From Bacteroides sp. ET71 (GTDB taxonomy: Bacteria; Bacteroidota; Bacteroidia; Bacteroidales; Bacteroidaceae): DNA of 64,000 nucleotides. Both the position numbers and the translations under genes were made by a program. The stretch covers positions 27,876-91,875 of the forward strand of contig NZ_JAMBLS010000011.1 of the NCBI RefSeq assembly GCF_023336905.1, written 5' to 3'. This document shows positions 1 through 9,829 of the stretch, piece after piece; within the stretch, counting starts at the first letter, position 1; every line of letters starts with the position of its first letter. The notes under the pieces were generated by a model. It worked only from the letters and a program-made list of their open reading frames with translations. It ran no database searches and was not told the DNA's origin.

Positions 1-197
1 TAATTCATTTTTATAATGATATTGATGAATGGGAGTTGTATGACTTGCAGGAGGATCCTTCTGAAATGCATAATCTCTACGGAAAGCCTGGTTATGAGAA
101 TATTACTGCAGATCTGAGGAAGGAGTTGTTGCGGCTTCAAACGCAATACCAGGATCCGATAGAAGAAAAATTGAAAGCTCAAAAAGCACAGAAGTGA
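1..197 (+). CDS. Sulfatase, C-terminal fragment (partial)
   Basis: This is the tail of a gene entering from the left edge, read in frame 3 and ending at TGA 195-197 (64 residues visible). The segment ELYDLQEDPSEMHNLYG is the typical C-terminal signature of the formylglycine-dependent sulfatase family, where a short strand before the end reads 'LYDLxxDPxExxNL'. The catalytic Cys/Ser motif lies outside the window, so subfamily and substrate cannot be judged. Its position just before a beta-mannosidase and two GH92 alpha-mannosidases on the same strand suggests one polysaccharide- or glycoprotein-degrading unit. About 100 bases separate it from the next start. Confidence 0.8.
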   Translation, partial: IHFYNDIDEWELYDLQEDPSEMHNLYGKPGYENITADLRKELLRLQTQYQDPIEEKLKAQKAQK

Positions 198-296
198 TAT
201 TTTTTTCGCATCTTTTCTGCGAGGAAAGTTGGGTAGTTCGTAAAGCTTTTCTTGCAGAAAAGGTGCATGGATTTGTAAATTTGAATATCAATTTTC

Positions 297-2855
297 ATGA
301 AATGCATTATTTCCCTTATGTTGCTGTGTTATTCTGCTTTATTATCAAGTCAATGCAGATTCTTGCCGGAAATAGTAGATTTGGACAGTTGTTGGACTTT
401 CTCAAATGTAGCGAGTAATGATTGGCTACCAGCCGTTGTGCCTGGTACGGTACATCAGGATCTTCTAAGACATGAACTTTTGCCTGATCCGTTTTTTGGT
501 ACTAATGAGCAGAAAATCCAATGGGTGGAGAATGAAGATTGGGCTTATCGGACTACGTTTACATTGAATGAAGTGCAAATGGCTAGGCAAGCTGCCCGTT
601 TGGTTTTTGAAGGATTGGATACGTATGCGGATGTCTATCTGAATGGTTCTCTGATTTTATCTACCGACAATATGTTTAGAGGGTATGAAGTGGACGTGAA
701 ACATTTGTTGCATATAGGAGAGAACCGTTTATATGTTGTATTTCATTCTCCTATTCGCAAAGCTTTGCCTCAATGGGAGACTAATGGCTTTGAATATCCG
801 GCAGATAATGACCATGCAGAGAAAAAAGTGAGTATCTTTACTCGGAAGGCACCTTATAGTTATGGTTGGGATTGGGGTATCCGGATGGTTACCTGCGGCA
901 TTTGGCGACCGGTCTCTTTGAGGTTATATGATGTGGCTCGTATAGATGATTATCTGGTGAAACAGTTGTCCCTGAACGAGAAGGAAGCTTGTTTAGATAA
1001 TCAAGTGGAAATTTGGAATGTTTCTGATACAATCGTTGCTGCCGAAGTAGAGGTTGATTGTTCTTTGTCGGGTGAGAATGTAGGGAAAGAGATTAAAAAA
1101 GTCTCTTTGCAACCGGGAAAAAATCTAATAAGTTTGCCTCAGATTGTTGAGGAGCCCCAAAGATGGATGCCTAATGGTTGGGGAAAACCTGTGCTTTATG
1201 ATTTTTCGGCTAAGGTTAGATTTAATGGGGAAGTCGTGGCTGAAAAACAGCATCGCATAGGTTTCCGTACGTTACGGGTTGTGACAGAGAAAGATGATAA
1301 GGGTGAATCGTTTTATTTTGAAGTGAACGGTGTTCCGATGTTTGCAAAAGGTGCTAACTATATACCTTCGGATGCTATGCTCCCTAATGTAAATTCTGAG
1401 CGGTATGAGAGATTGTTCCGTGATATTAAGGAAGCTAATATGAACATGATACGTGTGTGGGGTGGAGGTGTATATGAAGATGATCGTTTTTATGACTTGG
1501 CTGATGAGAATGGCATTCTGGTTTGGCAAGATTTCATGTTTGCTTGTACTACTTATCCGGCTGATAATACCTTTTTGCAAAGGGTAACAGAAGAGGCGGA
1601 ATATAATATTAAGCGTCTGCGTAACCATGCTTGTTTAGCGATGTGGTGTGGAAATAATGAAATACAGGAAGGTATAAAATTCTGGGGGTGGAAAAAACGT
1701 TTTGGAGAGGAAATTCATAGTCGATTCCAAATTGATTATGACAAATTGTTTCATGAGTGTTTGCCGGCTTTAGTAGAAAAGTATGATGGTGGACGTTTTT
1801 ATATGCATACATCTCCTTATTTTGCAAACTGGGGGAGGCCTGATACTTGGAAAGTGAGAGACAGTCATAATTGGGGTATCTGGTATGGGAAGAAGCCTTT
1901 TGAGTCGGCTGACGAGGAATGGTGCCGTTTTGCCAGTGAATACGGTTTCCAATCATTTCCAGAAATGAAAACCATCGAAACATTTGCTTCGCCAGAAGAT
2001 TATGATATTGCATCGGAGGTGATGACTGCTCATCAGAAGAGCACGGTAGGCAATGATTTGATAGCAACTAGTATGGAACGTTATTTCAGAATGCCCAAAA
2101 GTTTTGAGGACTTTGTTTATGTGGGTTTGGTTTTGCAGGGAATGGGGGTACGTCATAGTATTGAAGCTCATCGTCGCCAGCGTCCTTATTGTATGGGCTC
2201 TTTGTATTGGCAGTTGAATGATAGTTGGCCGGTGGTATCATGGTCTAGTATTGATTACTATGGTAATTGGAAAGCGTTGCATTATCAGGCAAAGCGGGCT
2301 TTTGAACCTTTGTTTATTAATACGTTGAACAAAGAGGATAGCTTGCATGTTTACCTTATCTCAGATAAATTGGAAGATTTGAATAATTTGAGGTTGAGTA
2401 TGAGGTTGATGAATTTCCAAGGAAAAGAGTTGCAACGGCGCGAACAAATTGTTGAGCTTCCTGCTAATTCGGCAAATGAAGTTTATGCTTGTCCGTTAGG
2501 GCAATGGATGGTATCTGAAGAGCATAGCACAAGTTTTATGTTGCTGACGTTACGTGACAAAAAGGGGAAAATTCTGGCACAGGATGTACACTATTTTGTT
2601 CCGACCAAAGATTTGGATTTGCCGAAAACACAAATTAAGTATAAAACGAACTTTATAAAAGACCATTACGAAGTTACTCTTTCGAGTAAGGAATTGGCTA
2701 AGGATGTTTTTATACAGATACCTGTACAGGGCGCGAAATTCAGTGACAATTTCTTCGATCTTTTGCCTGGAGAACGACGGACGATTTTGATTGAAGCACC
2801 CGGATTGACAGGAGAAGAAGAAATCAGTATTAAACATATACGTGAAACTTATTAA
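297..2855 (+). CDS. Beta-mannosidase, glycoside hydrolase family 2
   Basis: This is an 852-residue GH2 enzyme expected to remove non-reducing beta-linked mannose from oligosaccharides in the periplasm. The first 20 residues look like a signal peptide with a hydrophobic core (LMLLCYSALL). The order is an N-terminal jelly-roll domain (about 25-200), an Ig-like domain, a TIM barrel (about 310-660) and C-terminal beta domains. The acid/base is E455 in the WCGNNE motif, and the likely nucleophile is E548 in SEYGFQSFPE. The 93-residue spacing between them matches characterised Bacteroides GH2 mannosidases. The gene overlaps the upstream-extended reading frame of the next gene, and all three hydrolase genes probably form one operon. 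The low GC relative to later core genes is typical of accessory glycan loci. Confidence 0.93.
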   Translation: MKCIISLMLLCYSALLSSQCRFLPEIVDLDSCWTFSNVASNDWLPAVVPGTVHQDLLRHELLPDPFFGTNEQKIQWVENEDWAYRTTFTLNEVQMARQAARLVFEGLDTYADVYLNGSLILSTDNMFRGYEVDVKHLLHIGENRLYVVFHSPIRKALPQWETNGFEYPADNDHAEKKVSIFTRKAPYSYGWDWGIRMVTCGIWRPVSLRLYDVARIDDYLVKQLSLNEKEACLDNQVEIWNVSDTIVAAEVEVDCSLSGENVGKEIKKVSLQPGKNLISLPQIVEEPQRWMPNGWGKPVLYDFSAKVRFNGEVVAEKQHRIGFRTLRVVTEKDDKGESFYFEVNGVPMFAKGANYIPSDAMLPNVNSERYERLFRDIKEANMNMIRVWGGGVYEDDRFYDLADENGILVWQDFMFACTTYPADNTFLQRVTEEAEYNIKRLRNHACLAMWCGNNEIQEGIKFWGWKKRFGEEIHSRFQIDYDKLFHECLPALVEKYDGGRFYMHTSPYFANWGRPDTWKVRDSHNWGIWYGKKPFESADEEWCRFASEYGFQSFPEMKTIETFASPEDYDIASEVMTAHQKSTVGNDLIATSMERYFRMPKSFEDFVYVGLVLQGMGVRHSIEAHRRQRPYCMGSLYWQLNDSWPVVSWSSIDYYGNWKALHYQAKRAFEPLFINTLNKEDSLHVYLISDKLEDLNNLRLSMRLMNFQGKELQRREQIVELPANSANEVYACPLGQWMVSEEHSTSFMLLTLRDKKGKILAQDVHYFVPTKDLDLPKTQIKYKTNFIKDHYEVTLSSKELAKDVFIQIPVQGAKFSDNFFDLLPGERRTILIEAPGLTGEEEISIKHIRETY

Positions 2856-2871
2856 TCTTTTAGATATACAA

Positions 2872-5157
2872 ATGGATAGGAAACCTATACTGCCAGTTTT
2901 TGTTGGGCTACTGTTCTTGGTTGGATGCCATACGGTAACAGTAGATAAGGATTATACGCAATATGTCAATCCTTTTATTGGAACAGGAGGACATGGACAT
3001 ACATATCCGGGAGCTGTTGTGCCTAATGGCATGATTCATCCCAGCCCGGATACGCGTATTTATGGATGGGATGCTAGTGCGGGATACTATTATGCAGACA
3101 CAACAATCAATGGTTTTTCGCATACGCATCTTAGTGGAACCGGATGCAGCGATTTTGGTGATGTGCTGTTAATGCCTACTGTGGGTGAGCAACAGTGTGC
3201 GGGAAAAGTGGAAGGTAGTCAAACATTACCATATGCTTCTGCTTTTTCTCATGAGCATGAAGAAGCGTCTCCAGGTTATTATTCGGTATTTTTGGACAGG
3301 TATGGTGTTAAGGCTGAATTGACTGCTACGTCTAGAGTGGCGTTGCATCGCTATACATTTCCAGAGAGTAATGATGCCGGTTTTATTCTAGATTTGGATT
3401 ATTGTATTCAGTTTTTAAATCAACGTAATCGGGAGTTGAAACTGGAGCAAGTGAATGATTCTACCTTGCGTGGATATAAGTATACCAGCGGTTGGGCCTG
3501 GAAACAGGATGTGTATTTTGAAGCAGTATTCTCCAAGCCTTTCACTTGCACATTGGTGGAAGAAAGCACTTTGTCAAAGGACGGACGTGAGGTGCCTTCT
3601 GCATGCAAGGCTTTGCTTAAATTTCAAACGCGGAAAGATGAACAGGTAATGGTTAAGGTGGCTCTTTCCGCAGTGGATGCAGATGGTGCTCATGCTAATC
3701 TGAAAGAAATTGTCGGATGGGATTTTGATGGTATACGCAGGCAAGCGCAGCAAGCATGGAACCGTTATCTTTCAAAAATTGATATTGAGACGCAAGATGA
3801 GAAGCAAAAACGCATTTTCTATACGGCTTTGTATCATACAGCCATCTCTCCGGCTTTGTTTACCGATGTAGACGGGCGTTATCGGAGTATGGATCGTAGT
3901 ATTCGGCAGACTGATGCTGCACGTCCTATGTATACTATATTTTCTCTTTGGGATACTTATAGGGCTGTACATCCTTTGTTGACAATTATAAATCCGGAAC
4001 AAAATTCGTTGTATATCCATACACTGCTTCGTCAATATCAGGAGGGGGGAATTTTGCCTATGTGGGAACTGGCTGGTAATTACACAGGAACGATGATTGG
4101 TTATCATGCAGTTCCGGTTATTGTGGATGCTTATATGAAAGGGGACCGTAGTTTTGATGCACAATTGGCTTTGAAAGCTTGTATGCGCAGTGCAGAATAT
4201 GATACTGTGGCTCCTATCGCTACTACGGCTTATTTGATGCATAATGCTCTGATGCCTCGCTCGAAATATTATAAGAATGAACGAGGGTATGTACCTTGCG
4301 ATGTGGAGGTGGAGTCGGTTGCCAAAGGATTAGAATATGCCTATGACGATTGGTGCATCAGTGTTTTGGCGGAGGCTCTGGGTGATACAGCTACGCAACG
4401 TGTATATGCAGAGCGTGCTCAGTATTATCGCAATTATTATGATTCTTCTACGGGGTATATGCGTGGCAAAGATTTGAAAGGGGAATGGCGTACGCCTTTC
4501 AATCCGAATGCAAGCAATCATAGGGCGGATGATTACTGTGAAGGTAATGCCTGGCAATGGACTTGGTCGGTGCAACATGATGTGATGGGGCTGGCCGATT
4601 TGATGGGAGGACGTAAAGCTATGTTGGCTCGACTGGATACGTTGTTTACAACAGATGCCAAGTTGGAAGGCGAACAGATATCAGCCGATATCAGTGGACT
4701 TATCGGGCAGTATGCGCATGGTAATGAACCAAGTCATCATATTATTTATATGTATAATACTTTGGGAGAACCATGGAAGGCACAAGAATTGTTGGATACA
4801 GTGTTGCATACGCAGTACCAGGATATGCCGGATGGCTTGTCTGGCAATGAGGACTGTGGGCAGATGTCTGCGTGGTATGTCATGAATGCTATGGGATTCT
4901 ATCAGCCATGTCCTGGTCGTCCTGAGTATTCCATTGGCCGTCCTCTGTTTGATAATGTTACTATCCGTTTGCCGGAAGGGAAAATGTTTCATATTACAGT
5001 AGTGAATAATTCACCTCAGAACAAATATATACAGGAGGCAACGTTGAATGGGATTCCTTTGACGTCTCCTTTCTTTAGTCACAATGACTTAATGAGTGGC
5101 GGTACGTTGGAGATAACTTTGACGGATAAACCGACTCAATGGGGCACTGGGCTGTGA
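2872..5157 (+). CDS. GH92 alpha-mannosidase (lipoprotein)
   Basis: This is a calcium-dependent exo-alpha-mannosidase of family GH92. The reading frame is open from a GTG at 2842, but the ATG at 2872 gives a clean lipoprotein signal ending in the lipobox LVGC (Cys19), so I chose it; the product is then 761 residues and membrane-anchored. The N-terminal domain begins with YVNPFIGTGGHGHTYPG, a family hallmark. The catalytic (alpha/alpha)6 domain contains GNEPSHH with the probable catalytic acid E619, and GNEDCGQMSAW with the probable base D661. The GNEPSHH form is usual in GH92 members acting on alpha-1,2-mannose; the exact linkage is inference. It starts 16 bases after the beta-mannosidase stop. 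Confidence 0.92.
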   Translation: MDRKPILPVFVGLLFLVGCHTVTVDKDYTQYVNPFIGTGGHGHTYPGAVVPNGMIHPSPDTRIYGWDASAGYYYADTTINGFSHTHLSGTGCSDFGDVLLMPTVGEQQCAGKVEGSQTLPYASAFSHEHEEASPGYYSVFLDRYGVKAELTATSRVALHRYTFPESNDAGFILDLDYCIQFLNQRNRELKLEQVNDSTLRGYKYTSGWAWKQDVYFEAVFSKPFTCTLVEESTLSKDGREVPSACKALLKFQTRKDEQVMVKVALSAVDADGAHANLKEIVGWDFDGIRRQAQQAWNRYLSKIDIETQDEKQKRIFYTALYHTAISPALFTDVDGRYRSMDRSIRQTDAARPMYTIFSLWDTYRAVHPLLTIINPEQNSLYIHTLLRQYQEGGILPMWELAGNYTGTMIGYHAVPVIVDAYMKGDRSFDAQLALKACMRSAEYDTVAPIATTAYLMHNALMPRSKYYKNERGYVPCDVEVESVAKGLEYAYDDWCISVLAEALGDTATQRVYAERAQYYRNYYDSSTGYMRGKDLKGEWRTPFNPNASNHRADDYCEGNAWQWTWSVQHDVMGLADLMGGRKAMLARLDTLFTTDAKLEGEQISADISGLIGQYAHGNEPSHHIIYMYNTLGEPWKAQELLDTVLHTQYQDMPDGLSGNEDCGQMSAWYVMNAMGFYQPCPGRPEYSIGRPLFDNVTIRLPEGKMFHITVVNNSPQNKYIQEATLNGIPLTSPFFSHNDLMSGGTLEITLTDKPTQWGTGL

Positions 5158-5197
5158 AGTTTTGAAATGAGTATAAATAATGTGACATAAAAAACTT

Positions 5198-7474
5198 ATG
5201 ATGCACTTTAAGAATTATTGTTTAGGTGGCTTATTGGCCGTTATGTTTCTGTTTCCCCGGGTGGGGTGGGCAGATACGGGAAAAACTCCGGTAGATTATG
5301 TGAATCCTTTTGTGGGTACAACTAATTTTGGTACCACTAACCCTGGGGCAGTATGTCCACAGGGTATGATGTCCGTAGTTCCTTTTAATGTATTGGGAGG
5401 TATAGATGGAAATAGAGATAAAGACAGCCGGTGGTGGTCTACTCCTTATGAATATAAGAATACTTATTTCACAGGCTTCGCTCATGTTAACTTGAGCGGA
5501 GTGGGATGTCCGGAGTTAGGTTCTCTGCTCCTCATGCCCACCACTGGGCAGTTGGAGGTCGATTGTCTGAAGTATGGCAGCGCATATACGGATGAAAAGG
5601 CTGTGCCTGGTTATTATTCCAATCGCTTGGTTAAGTATGATATACTGACAGAGGCAACGGCCACGCTCCGTACGGGCCGTACCCGCTTTACGTTTCCTGC
5701 GGGGCAGAGCAATATCTTATTGAATTTGGGGGAAGGATTGACCAATGAAACCGGGGCTACGGTCCGGTTTGTCAGTGATACGGAGATAGAGGGAAGCAAA
5801 TTGTTGGGTACATTTTGTTATAATCCGCAAGCTGTTTTCCCTATTTATTTTGTAATGAGGGTCGATAAGAAACCTAAAGCTTCCGGATATTGGAAGCAAA
5901 TGCGGCCGATGACTGCGGAAGCACAGTGGGATTCTACAGCCGGGAAGAAGAAAATCTATACCAGTTATCGGAAGGAAATAAGCGGTGACGATGTGGGTGT
6001 ATGGTTTACTTATGATACTGCCGAAGGCGAACAGGTAGAAGTCAGTATGGGGGTTTCTTTTGTCAGTATTGCCAATGCCCGGCAGAATCTGGAGAAAGAG
6101 CAGACCGGACTCTCTTTTGATGACATCCGTCTGGCAGCCCGGAAGGCTTGGAACGATGACTTGAGCCGTATCTTGGTTGAGGGAGGAACGGAAGAGCAGA
6201 AACGTGTCTTTTATACGGCTTTCTATCATTTGCTTATTCATCCTAATATCTTGAATGACGTCAACGGGGAGTATCCCGCCATGGAGTCTGACGCGATACT
6301 CACTACCGATGGGCGTCGCCGATATACAGTTTTTTCTTTGTGGGATACTTATCGTAATGTCCACCAGCTTCTTACTCTTCTGTTTCCTGACAGGCAGATG
6401 GATATGGTGAATACAATGTTGGATATGTATCGTGAGCATGGCTGGTTGCCTAAGTGGGAGTTGTACGGACGTGAGACGCTTACCATGGAAGGCGATCCGT
6501 CTATTCCTGTGATTGTGGATACTTGGTCCAAGGGGTTGCGCGATTTTGATGTCGATTTGGCTTACGAGGCCATGTATAAGTCTGCCACTCTGCCGGGACC
6601 GGAAAACCTGATGCGCCCTGATGCCGATGATTATTATGCTTTGGGCTACGTTCCTATCCGTGCCAAGAATGACAATTCTGTCTCTCATGCGTTGGAGTAT
6701 TATATTGCCGATTATGCACTTTCACGTTTCGCGGATGCTTTGGGTAAGAAGGATGATGCGAAACTGTTTTATCAGCGTTCGTTGGGATACAAGAATTATT
6801 ATTGTCCGGATTATGGCACTTTCCGCCCGAAACTGCCGGACGGCACGTTCTATTCTCCTTTCGACCCGATGCAGGGGGCGAATTTTGAGGAAAACCCCGG
6901 CTTTCATGAGGGCAATGCGTGGAACTATACATTCTATGTCCCTCATGATGTCAAAGGGCTAGCCCGTTTGATGGGGGGACGTAAGGCTTTTGTGTCGAAA
7001 TTGCAGTCTGTCTTCGATAATAACCGTTATGACCCGGCCAACGAGCCTGACATTGCTTATCCTTATCTGTTCAGTTATTTCCCCGGCGAGGAGTGGCGTA
7101 CGCAGGAGTTGGTGCCCAGGTTGGTCGATACTTATTTCAAGGATGCCCCCGACGGTATTCCGGGCAATGATGACACGGGTACCATGTCTGCCTGGGCTAT
7201 TTTCAGCATGATGGGTTTTTATCCGGACTGTCCGGGCGTGCCGGAATATATGCTTACCACGCCGATGTTTGACAAGGTGACCATCAAGCTGGACCCGCGT
7301 TATTATAAGAATGAGGAACTGGTCATCGTGACTCATCGTCCGGCCGATGGCAAGGATGCTCTTTATATCGGGAGGGTTGAATTGGACGGACGCAAGCACA
7401 AGGGTGTCCGCATTACGCACGACGATTTGGTACATGCCCGTGTTGTGGACTTTTATCTGACGGATAAGAGGTAA
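5198..7474 (+). CDS. GH92 alpha-mannosidase, second paralogue
   Basis: This is a second GH92 enzyme (758 residues), 40 bases after the first and diverged from it. The N-terminus has a signal peptide (GGLLAVMFLFPRVGWA) without a lipobox, so it is probably periplasmic and soluble. The family start VDYVNPFVGTTNFG is present. In place of GNEPSHH it has ANEPDIAYPYLF, with the probable acid E616, and it keeps the GNDDTGTMSAW base motif (D659). The differing +1 subsite motif implies a different alpha-mannosidic linkage from its neighbour, which is a common arrangement in Bacteroides mannan or N-glycan loci. An ATG doublet at 5198/5201 leaves the exact start open by one codon. A strong terminator follows at 7498. 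Confidence 0.92.
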   Translation: MMHFKNYCLGGLLAVMFLFPRVGWADTGKTPVDYVNPFVGTTNFGTTNPGAVCPQGMMSVVPFNVLGGIDGNRDKDSRWWSTPYEYKNTYFTGFAHVNLSGVGCPELGSLLLMPTTGQLEVDCLKYGSAYTDEKAVPGYYSNRLVKYDILTEATATLRTGRTRFTFPAGQSNILLNLGEGLTNETGATVRFVSDTEIEGSKLLGTFCYNPQAVFPIYFVMRVDKKPKASGYWKQMRPMTAEAQWDSTAGKKKIYTSYRKEISGDDVGVWFTYDTAEGEQVEVSMGVSFVSIANARQNLEKEQTGLSFDDIRLAARKAWNDDLSRILVEGGTEEQKRVFYTAFYHLLIHPNILNDVNGEYPAMESDAILTTDGRRRYTVFSLWDTYRNVHQLLTLLFPDRQMDMVNTMLDMYREHGWLPKWELYGRETLTMEGDPSIPVIVDTWSKGLRDFDVDLAYEAMYKSATLPGPENLMRPDADDYYALGYVPIRAKNDNSVSHALEYYIADYALSRFADALGKKDDAKLFYQRSLGYKNYYCPDYGTFRPKLPDGTFYSPFDPMQGANFEENPGFHEGNAWNYTFYVPHDVKGLARLMGGRKAFVSKLQSVFDNNRYDPANEPDIAYPYLFSYFPGEEWRTQELVPRLVDTYFKDAPDGIPGNDDTGTMSAWAIFSMMGFYPDCPGVPEYMLTTPMFDKVTIKLDPRYYKNEELVIVTHRPADGKDALYIGRVELDGRKHKGVRITHDDLVHARVVDFYLTDKR

Positions 7475-7497
7475 GGTATAGTTGAAGCAAAAGACAA

Positions 7498-7542
7498 GAG
7501 GCTGCATCGGAAACCGTCATCCCGATGCAGCCTCTTTCTTTA
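7498..7542 (+). terminator. Rho-independent terminator of the mannosidase operon
   Basis: A perfect 13-bp stem (GAGGCTGCATCGG at 7498-7510, its complement at 7522-7534) with an 11-base loop is followed by a T-rich run. It lies 24 bases after the GH92 stop codon and closes the operon. Confidence 0.9.
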
Positions 7543-7682
7543 CACTTACAGATACCCTTAGAGTATCGTATCAGGGCGGGCGTATCGAAAAAGGATATTG
7601 GCGGATAAGGGCAGATGATTCAACCATCTCTAAGCATCAGATATTCTGTATATCCATGATGCCGGTACTTATATCTGCCACC

Positions 7683-7795
7683 GAACTACTGTACTTCACA
7701 TGGTGAACTACTGTACTTCGCATGGTGAACTACTGTACTTCGCATGGTGAACTACTGTACTTCACATATCGAACTACTGTACTTCGTGGTGCCGG
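7683..7795. repeat. Tandem array, 22-bp unit x 5
   Basis: Five consecutive units begin with GAACTACTGTACTTC at 7683, 7705, 7727, 7749 and 7771, exactly 22 bases apart; the first three and a half are almost identical and the tail of the last diverges. The core is an imperfect palindrome (GAA-TA against TA-TTC). The array fills the gap between the convergent GH92 and map genes (7475-7830), which otherwise holds only the terminator. No coding potential is apparent. Confidence 0.9.
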
Positions 7796-7830
7796 GAATC
7801 CTTGCCGAAGGGCCGCGGATACCCCTTCCA

Positions 7831-8685
7831 TTATTCCGTTAATATTTCGTTGCCTGTCTCTGTTATCAAGATTTGGCTTTCCCATTGCGCCGAGGGTAGC
7901 CCATCGTCCGTCAGTACAGTCCAGCCGTCGGCTTCGTCGATGTAGACATCGTATCGTCCCATGTTAATCATGGGCTCGATGGTGAAGGTCATGCCCGGGA
8001 CAATGAGCATGCCGGTTCCCCGTTTTCCGAAATGCTCGACATCGGGTTCCTCATGGAATTTCACGCCGCAACCGTGTCCGCATAAATCACGCACCACGCT
8101 GTATCCGTTCTTCTCGGCATGTTCCTGGATGGCGGCGCCCACGTCTCCCAGGCGGGTCCAAGGCTGGGCTGTTTGTACACCTATGTCGCGACATTCTTTG
8201 GTGACTTGCACCAGCCTGCGCATCTCGGGGCTGACGTTGCCTATGAGAAACATGCGCGATGCATCAGAAAAATACCCTTTGTAAATGGTCGATACGTCCA
8301 CGTTGATGATGTCACCGTCTTTCAGGACTTCATGAGTACTCGGTATCCCGTGGCACACGACTTCGTTGATGCTGGTGCAGACGCTTTTAGGGAATCCTTC
8401 GTAGAGGAAGGGAGCCGGTATGGCATCGTGGTCTGTCGTGAAGCAATACACCATGTGGTCGATGTCCGCCGTAGTCATGCCCTCTTGTATGTGGTCGGCA
8501 ATGTAATCCAGCAAGGCTGTGTTGATGCGTGCGCTGGCACGTATCCCTTCTATCTGTTGGGCAGTACGTAGCAAGTGCCGTTGCGGAAGGCGGTATCCTT
8601 CCTTTTTGTAGTGTTGAATTTTGGCTTCTACTTCCTCAGAGTAACCTTTGGGGGTGAAACGCGGTTGATGAATAAACTTTTTCAT
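7831..8685 (-). CDS. map: Methionine aminopeptidase, type I
   Basis: This enzyme removes the initiator methionine from nascent proteins in the cytoplasm, using two divalent metals. The protein is 284 residues. The metal ligands D130, D141, H204, E237 and E269 are all visible, as are the catalytic histidines H112 (in VCHGIPS) and H211 (in KFHEEP). An N-terminal extension of about 40 residues precedes the pita-bread fold. It is transcribed alone from its own promoter (minus-strand TAACTTTGC at 8706-8714), which supports the ATG at 8685. Its 3' end faces the mannosidase operon. Confidence 0.96.
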   Translation of the reverse strand: MKKFIHQPRFTPKGYSEEVEAKIQHYKKEGYRLPQRHLLRTAQQIEGIRASARINTALLDYIADHIQEGMTTADIDHMVYCFTTDHDAIPAPFLYEGFPKSVCTSINEVVCHGIPSTHEVLKDGDIINVDVSTIYKGYFSDASRMFLIGNVSPEMRRLVQVTKECRDIGVQTAQPWTRLGDVGAAIQEHAEKNGYSVVRDLCGHGCGVKFHEEPDVEHFGKRGTGMLIVPGMTFTIEPMINMGRYDVYIDEADGWTVLTDDGLPSAQWESQILITETGNEILTE

Positions 8686-8705
8686 GTCGTTAAACTTTTA
8701 GTGCT

Positions 8706-8714
8706 GCAAAGTTA
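8706..8714 (-). promoter_or_regulatory. -7 promoter element of map
   Basis: The minus strand reads TAACTTTGC, matching the Bacteroides -7 consensus TAnnTTTG, 21 bases upstream of the map start codon. Confidence 0.75.
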
Positions 8715-8810
8715 CGCACTTGTGTGGAAACTATCCTTGGTTCGGGCAAAAATATCCGTTTGTCGGGGAAAGAAAACTGTCATTTCCGTGCGTGTTGTTT
8801 ATTAATTGTT

Positions 8811-8819
8811 TACCTTTGT
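8811..8819 (+). promoter_or_regulatory. -7 promoter element of the aldose epimerase-like gene
   Basis: TACCTTTGT matches TAnnTTTG and lies 45 bases before the ATG at 8865. A good -33 TTTG at the usual distance is not obvious. Confidence 0.65.
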
Positions 8820-8864
8820 CTGTCTTGCTTGAAACGTGAATAAACCTTTTAAAATATCTACGTT

Positions 8865-9743
8865 ATGAATACATTGTCTAATTCAGACTTGACACTTCAA
8901 GTCTCTTCCCATGGCGCTGAGCTGTGCAGCATCCGTGGTAACAATGGCCATGAGTATCTTTGGCAGGCCGATCCGGTCTATTGGAAACGTCATTCCCCCG
9001 TTTTATTCCCCATTGTAGGCAGTGTGTGGGAGAATGAATACCGACACGAAGGACGAACTTATCAGTTGACCCAACATGGCTTTGCCCGTGATATGGACTT
9101 TGAACTGGTAGAAGAATCTTCTTCTTACTTGTTATACCGTCTGGTTGATGACGAAGAAACACGGAGGAAATATCCTTTCTCTTTCTCGTTGGAAATAGGC
9201 TACCGTCTTGAGGGGCGCCGTATTGAAGTGACCTGGCGGGTGACTAACCGGGGCACAGAAGTCATGTACTTCCAGATAGGAGCCCATCCGGCTTTCTACT
9301 TTCCCGATTATAATCCGGTTGAATCGCAACGTGGCTATCTGGGCTTTGACCGAATAACAGGCTTGCACTATAAATTGATTTCGGAAAAAGGATGTGCAGA
9401 TGTTTCAACCGCTTATCCGTTGCAATTGAACGGGCAGGGCTTGTTGCCACTCGATGTACATACTTTCGATGCAGATGCACTTATCTTGGAGGATAGCCAA
9501 GTGAAGGAAGTCGTTTTGTATGATAATGCTCAAAGGCCCTGTCTGGCTCTTTATTTTGACGCTCCGGTTGTAGGGCTTTGGTCGCCTCCGGGGAAGAATG
9601 CCCCGTTCGTTTGCATTGAACCGTGGTATGGGCGTTGCGACCGTGCTCATTATGAGGGTGAGTTGAAAGATAAAGATTGGGTTCAGCATTTGGAGCCGCA
9701 ATCTGTATTTGAAGGAGGATATATGATAGAAATCCTCCCCTGA
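8865..9743 (+). CDS. Aldose 1-epimerase family protein (LacX-like)
   Basis: This 292-residue cytoplasmic protein has the galactose mutarotase-like beta-sandwich fold. It is expected to interconvert sugar anomers or act on hexose phosphates. Recognisable segments are the early strand HGAELCSIRG, the GAHPAFYFP histidine motif (about residues 142-150) and the C-terminal FVCIEPWYGRCD segment, as in the LacX subgroup of aldose epimerases. The true substrate cannot be inferred. It is a single-gene unit with its own -7 element and a shared bidirectional terminator downstream. Confidence 0.85.
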   Translation: MNTLSNSDLTLQVSSHGAELCSIRGNNGHEYLWQADPVYWKRHSPVLFPIVGSVWENEYRHEGRTYQLTQHGFARDMDFELVEESSSYLLYRLVDDEETRRKYPFSFSLEIGYRLEGRRIEVTWRVTNRGTEVMYFQIGAHPAFYFPDYNPVESQRGYLGFDRITGLHYKLISEKGCADVSTAYPLQLNGQGLLPLDVHTFDADALILEDSQVKEVVLYDNAQRPCLALYFDAPVVGLWSPPGKNAPFVCIEPWYGRCDRAHYEGELKDKDWVQHLEPQSVFEGGYMIEILP

Positions 9744-9762
9744 TTGTGTCAGAAGCATGAAT

Positions 9763-9825
9763 GAAGAAAGGGTATGCCCCTGCCGAGTATATGAAAACTC
9801 GTCGTGTCCGGCATACCCTTCTTGT
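9763..9825. terminator. Bidirectional terminator between convergent genes
   Basis: The inverted repeat AGAAAGGGTATGCC (9765-9778) / GGCATACCCTTCTT (9810-9823) has a 31-base loop and lies between the convergent aldose epimerase-like and TPR genes. A/T-rich ends on both sides fit termination in either direction. Confidence 0.7.
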
Positions 9826-9829
9826 GCGA

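Noticed and set aside
7482-7967. Short plus-strand frames between GH92 and map
   Set aside because: They run through the terminator, the 22-bp array and antisense of map, with no family features.
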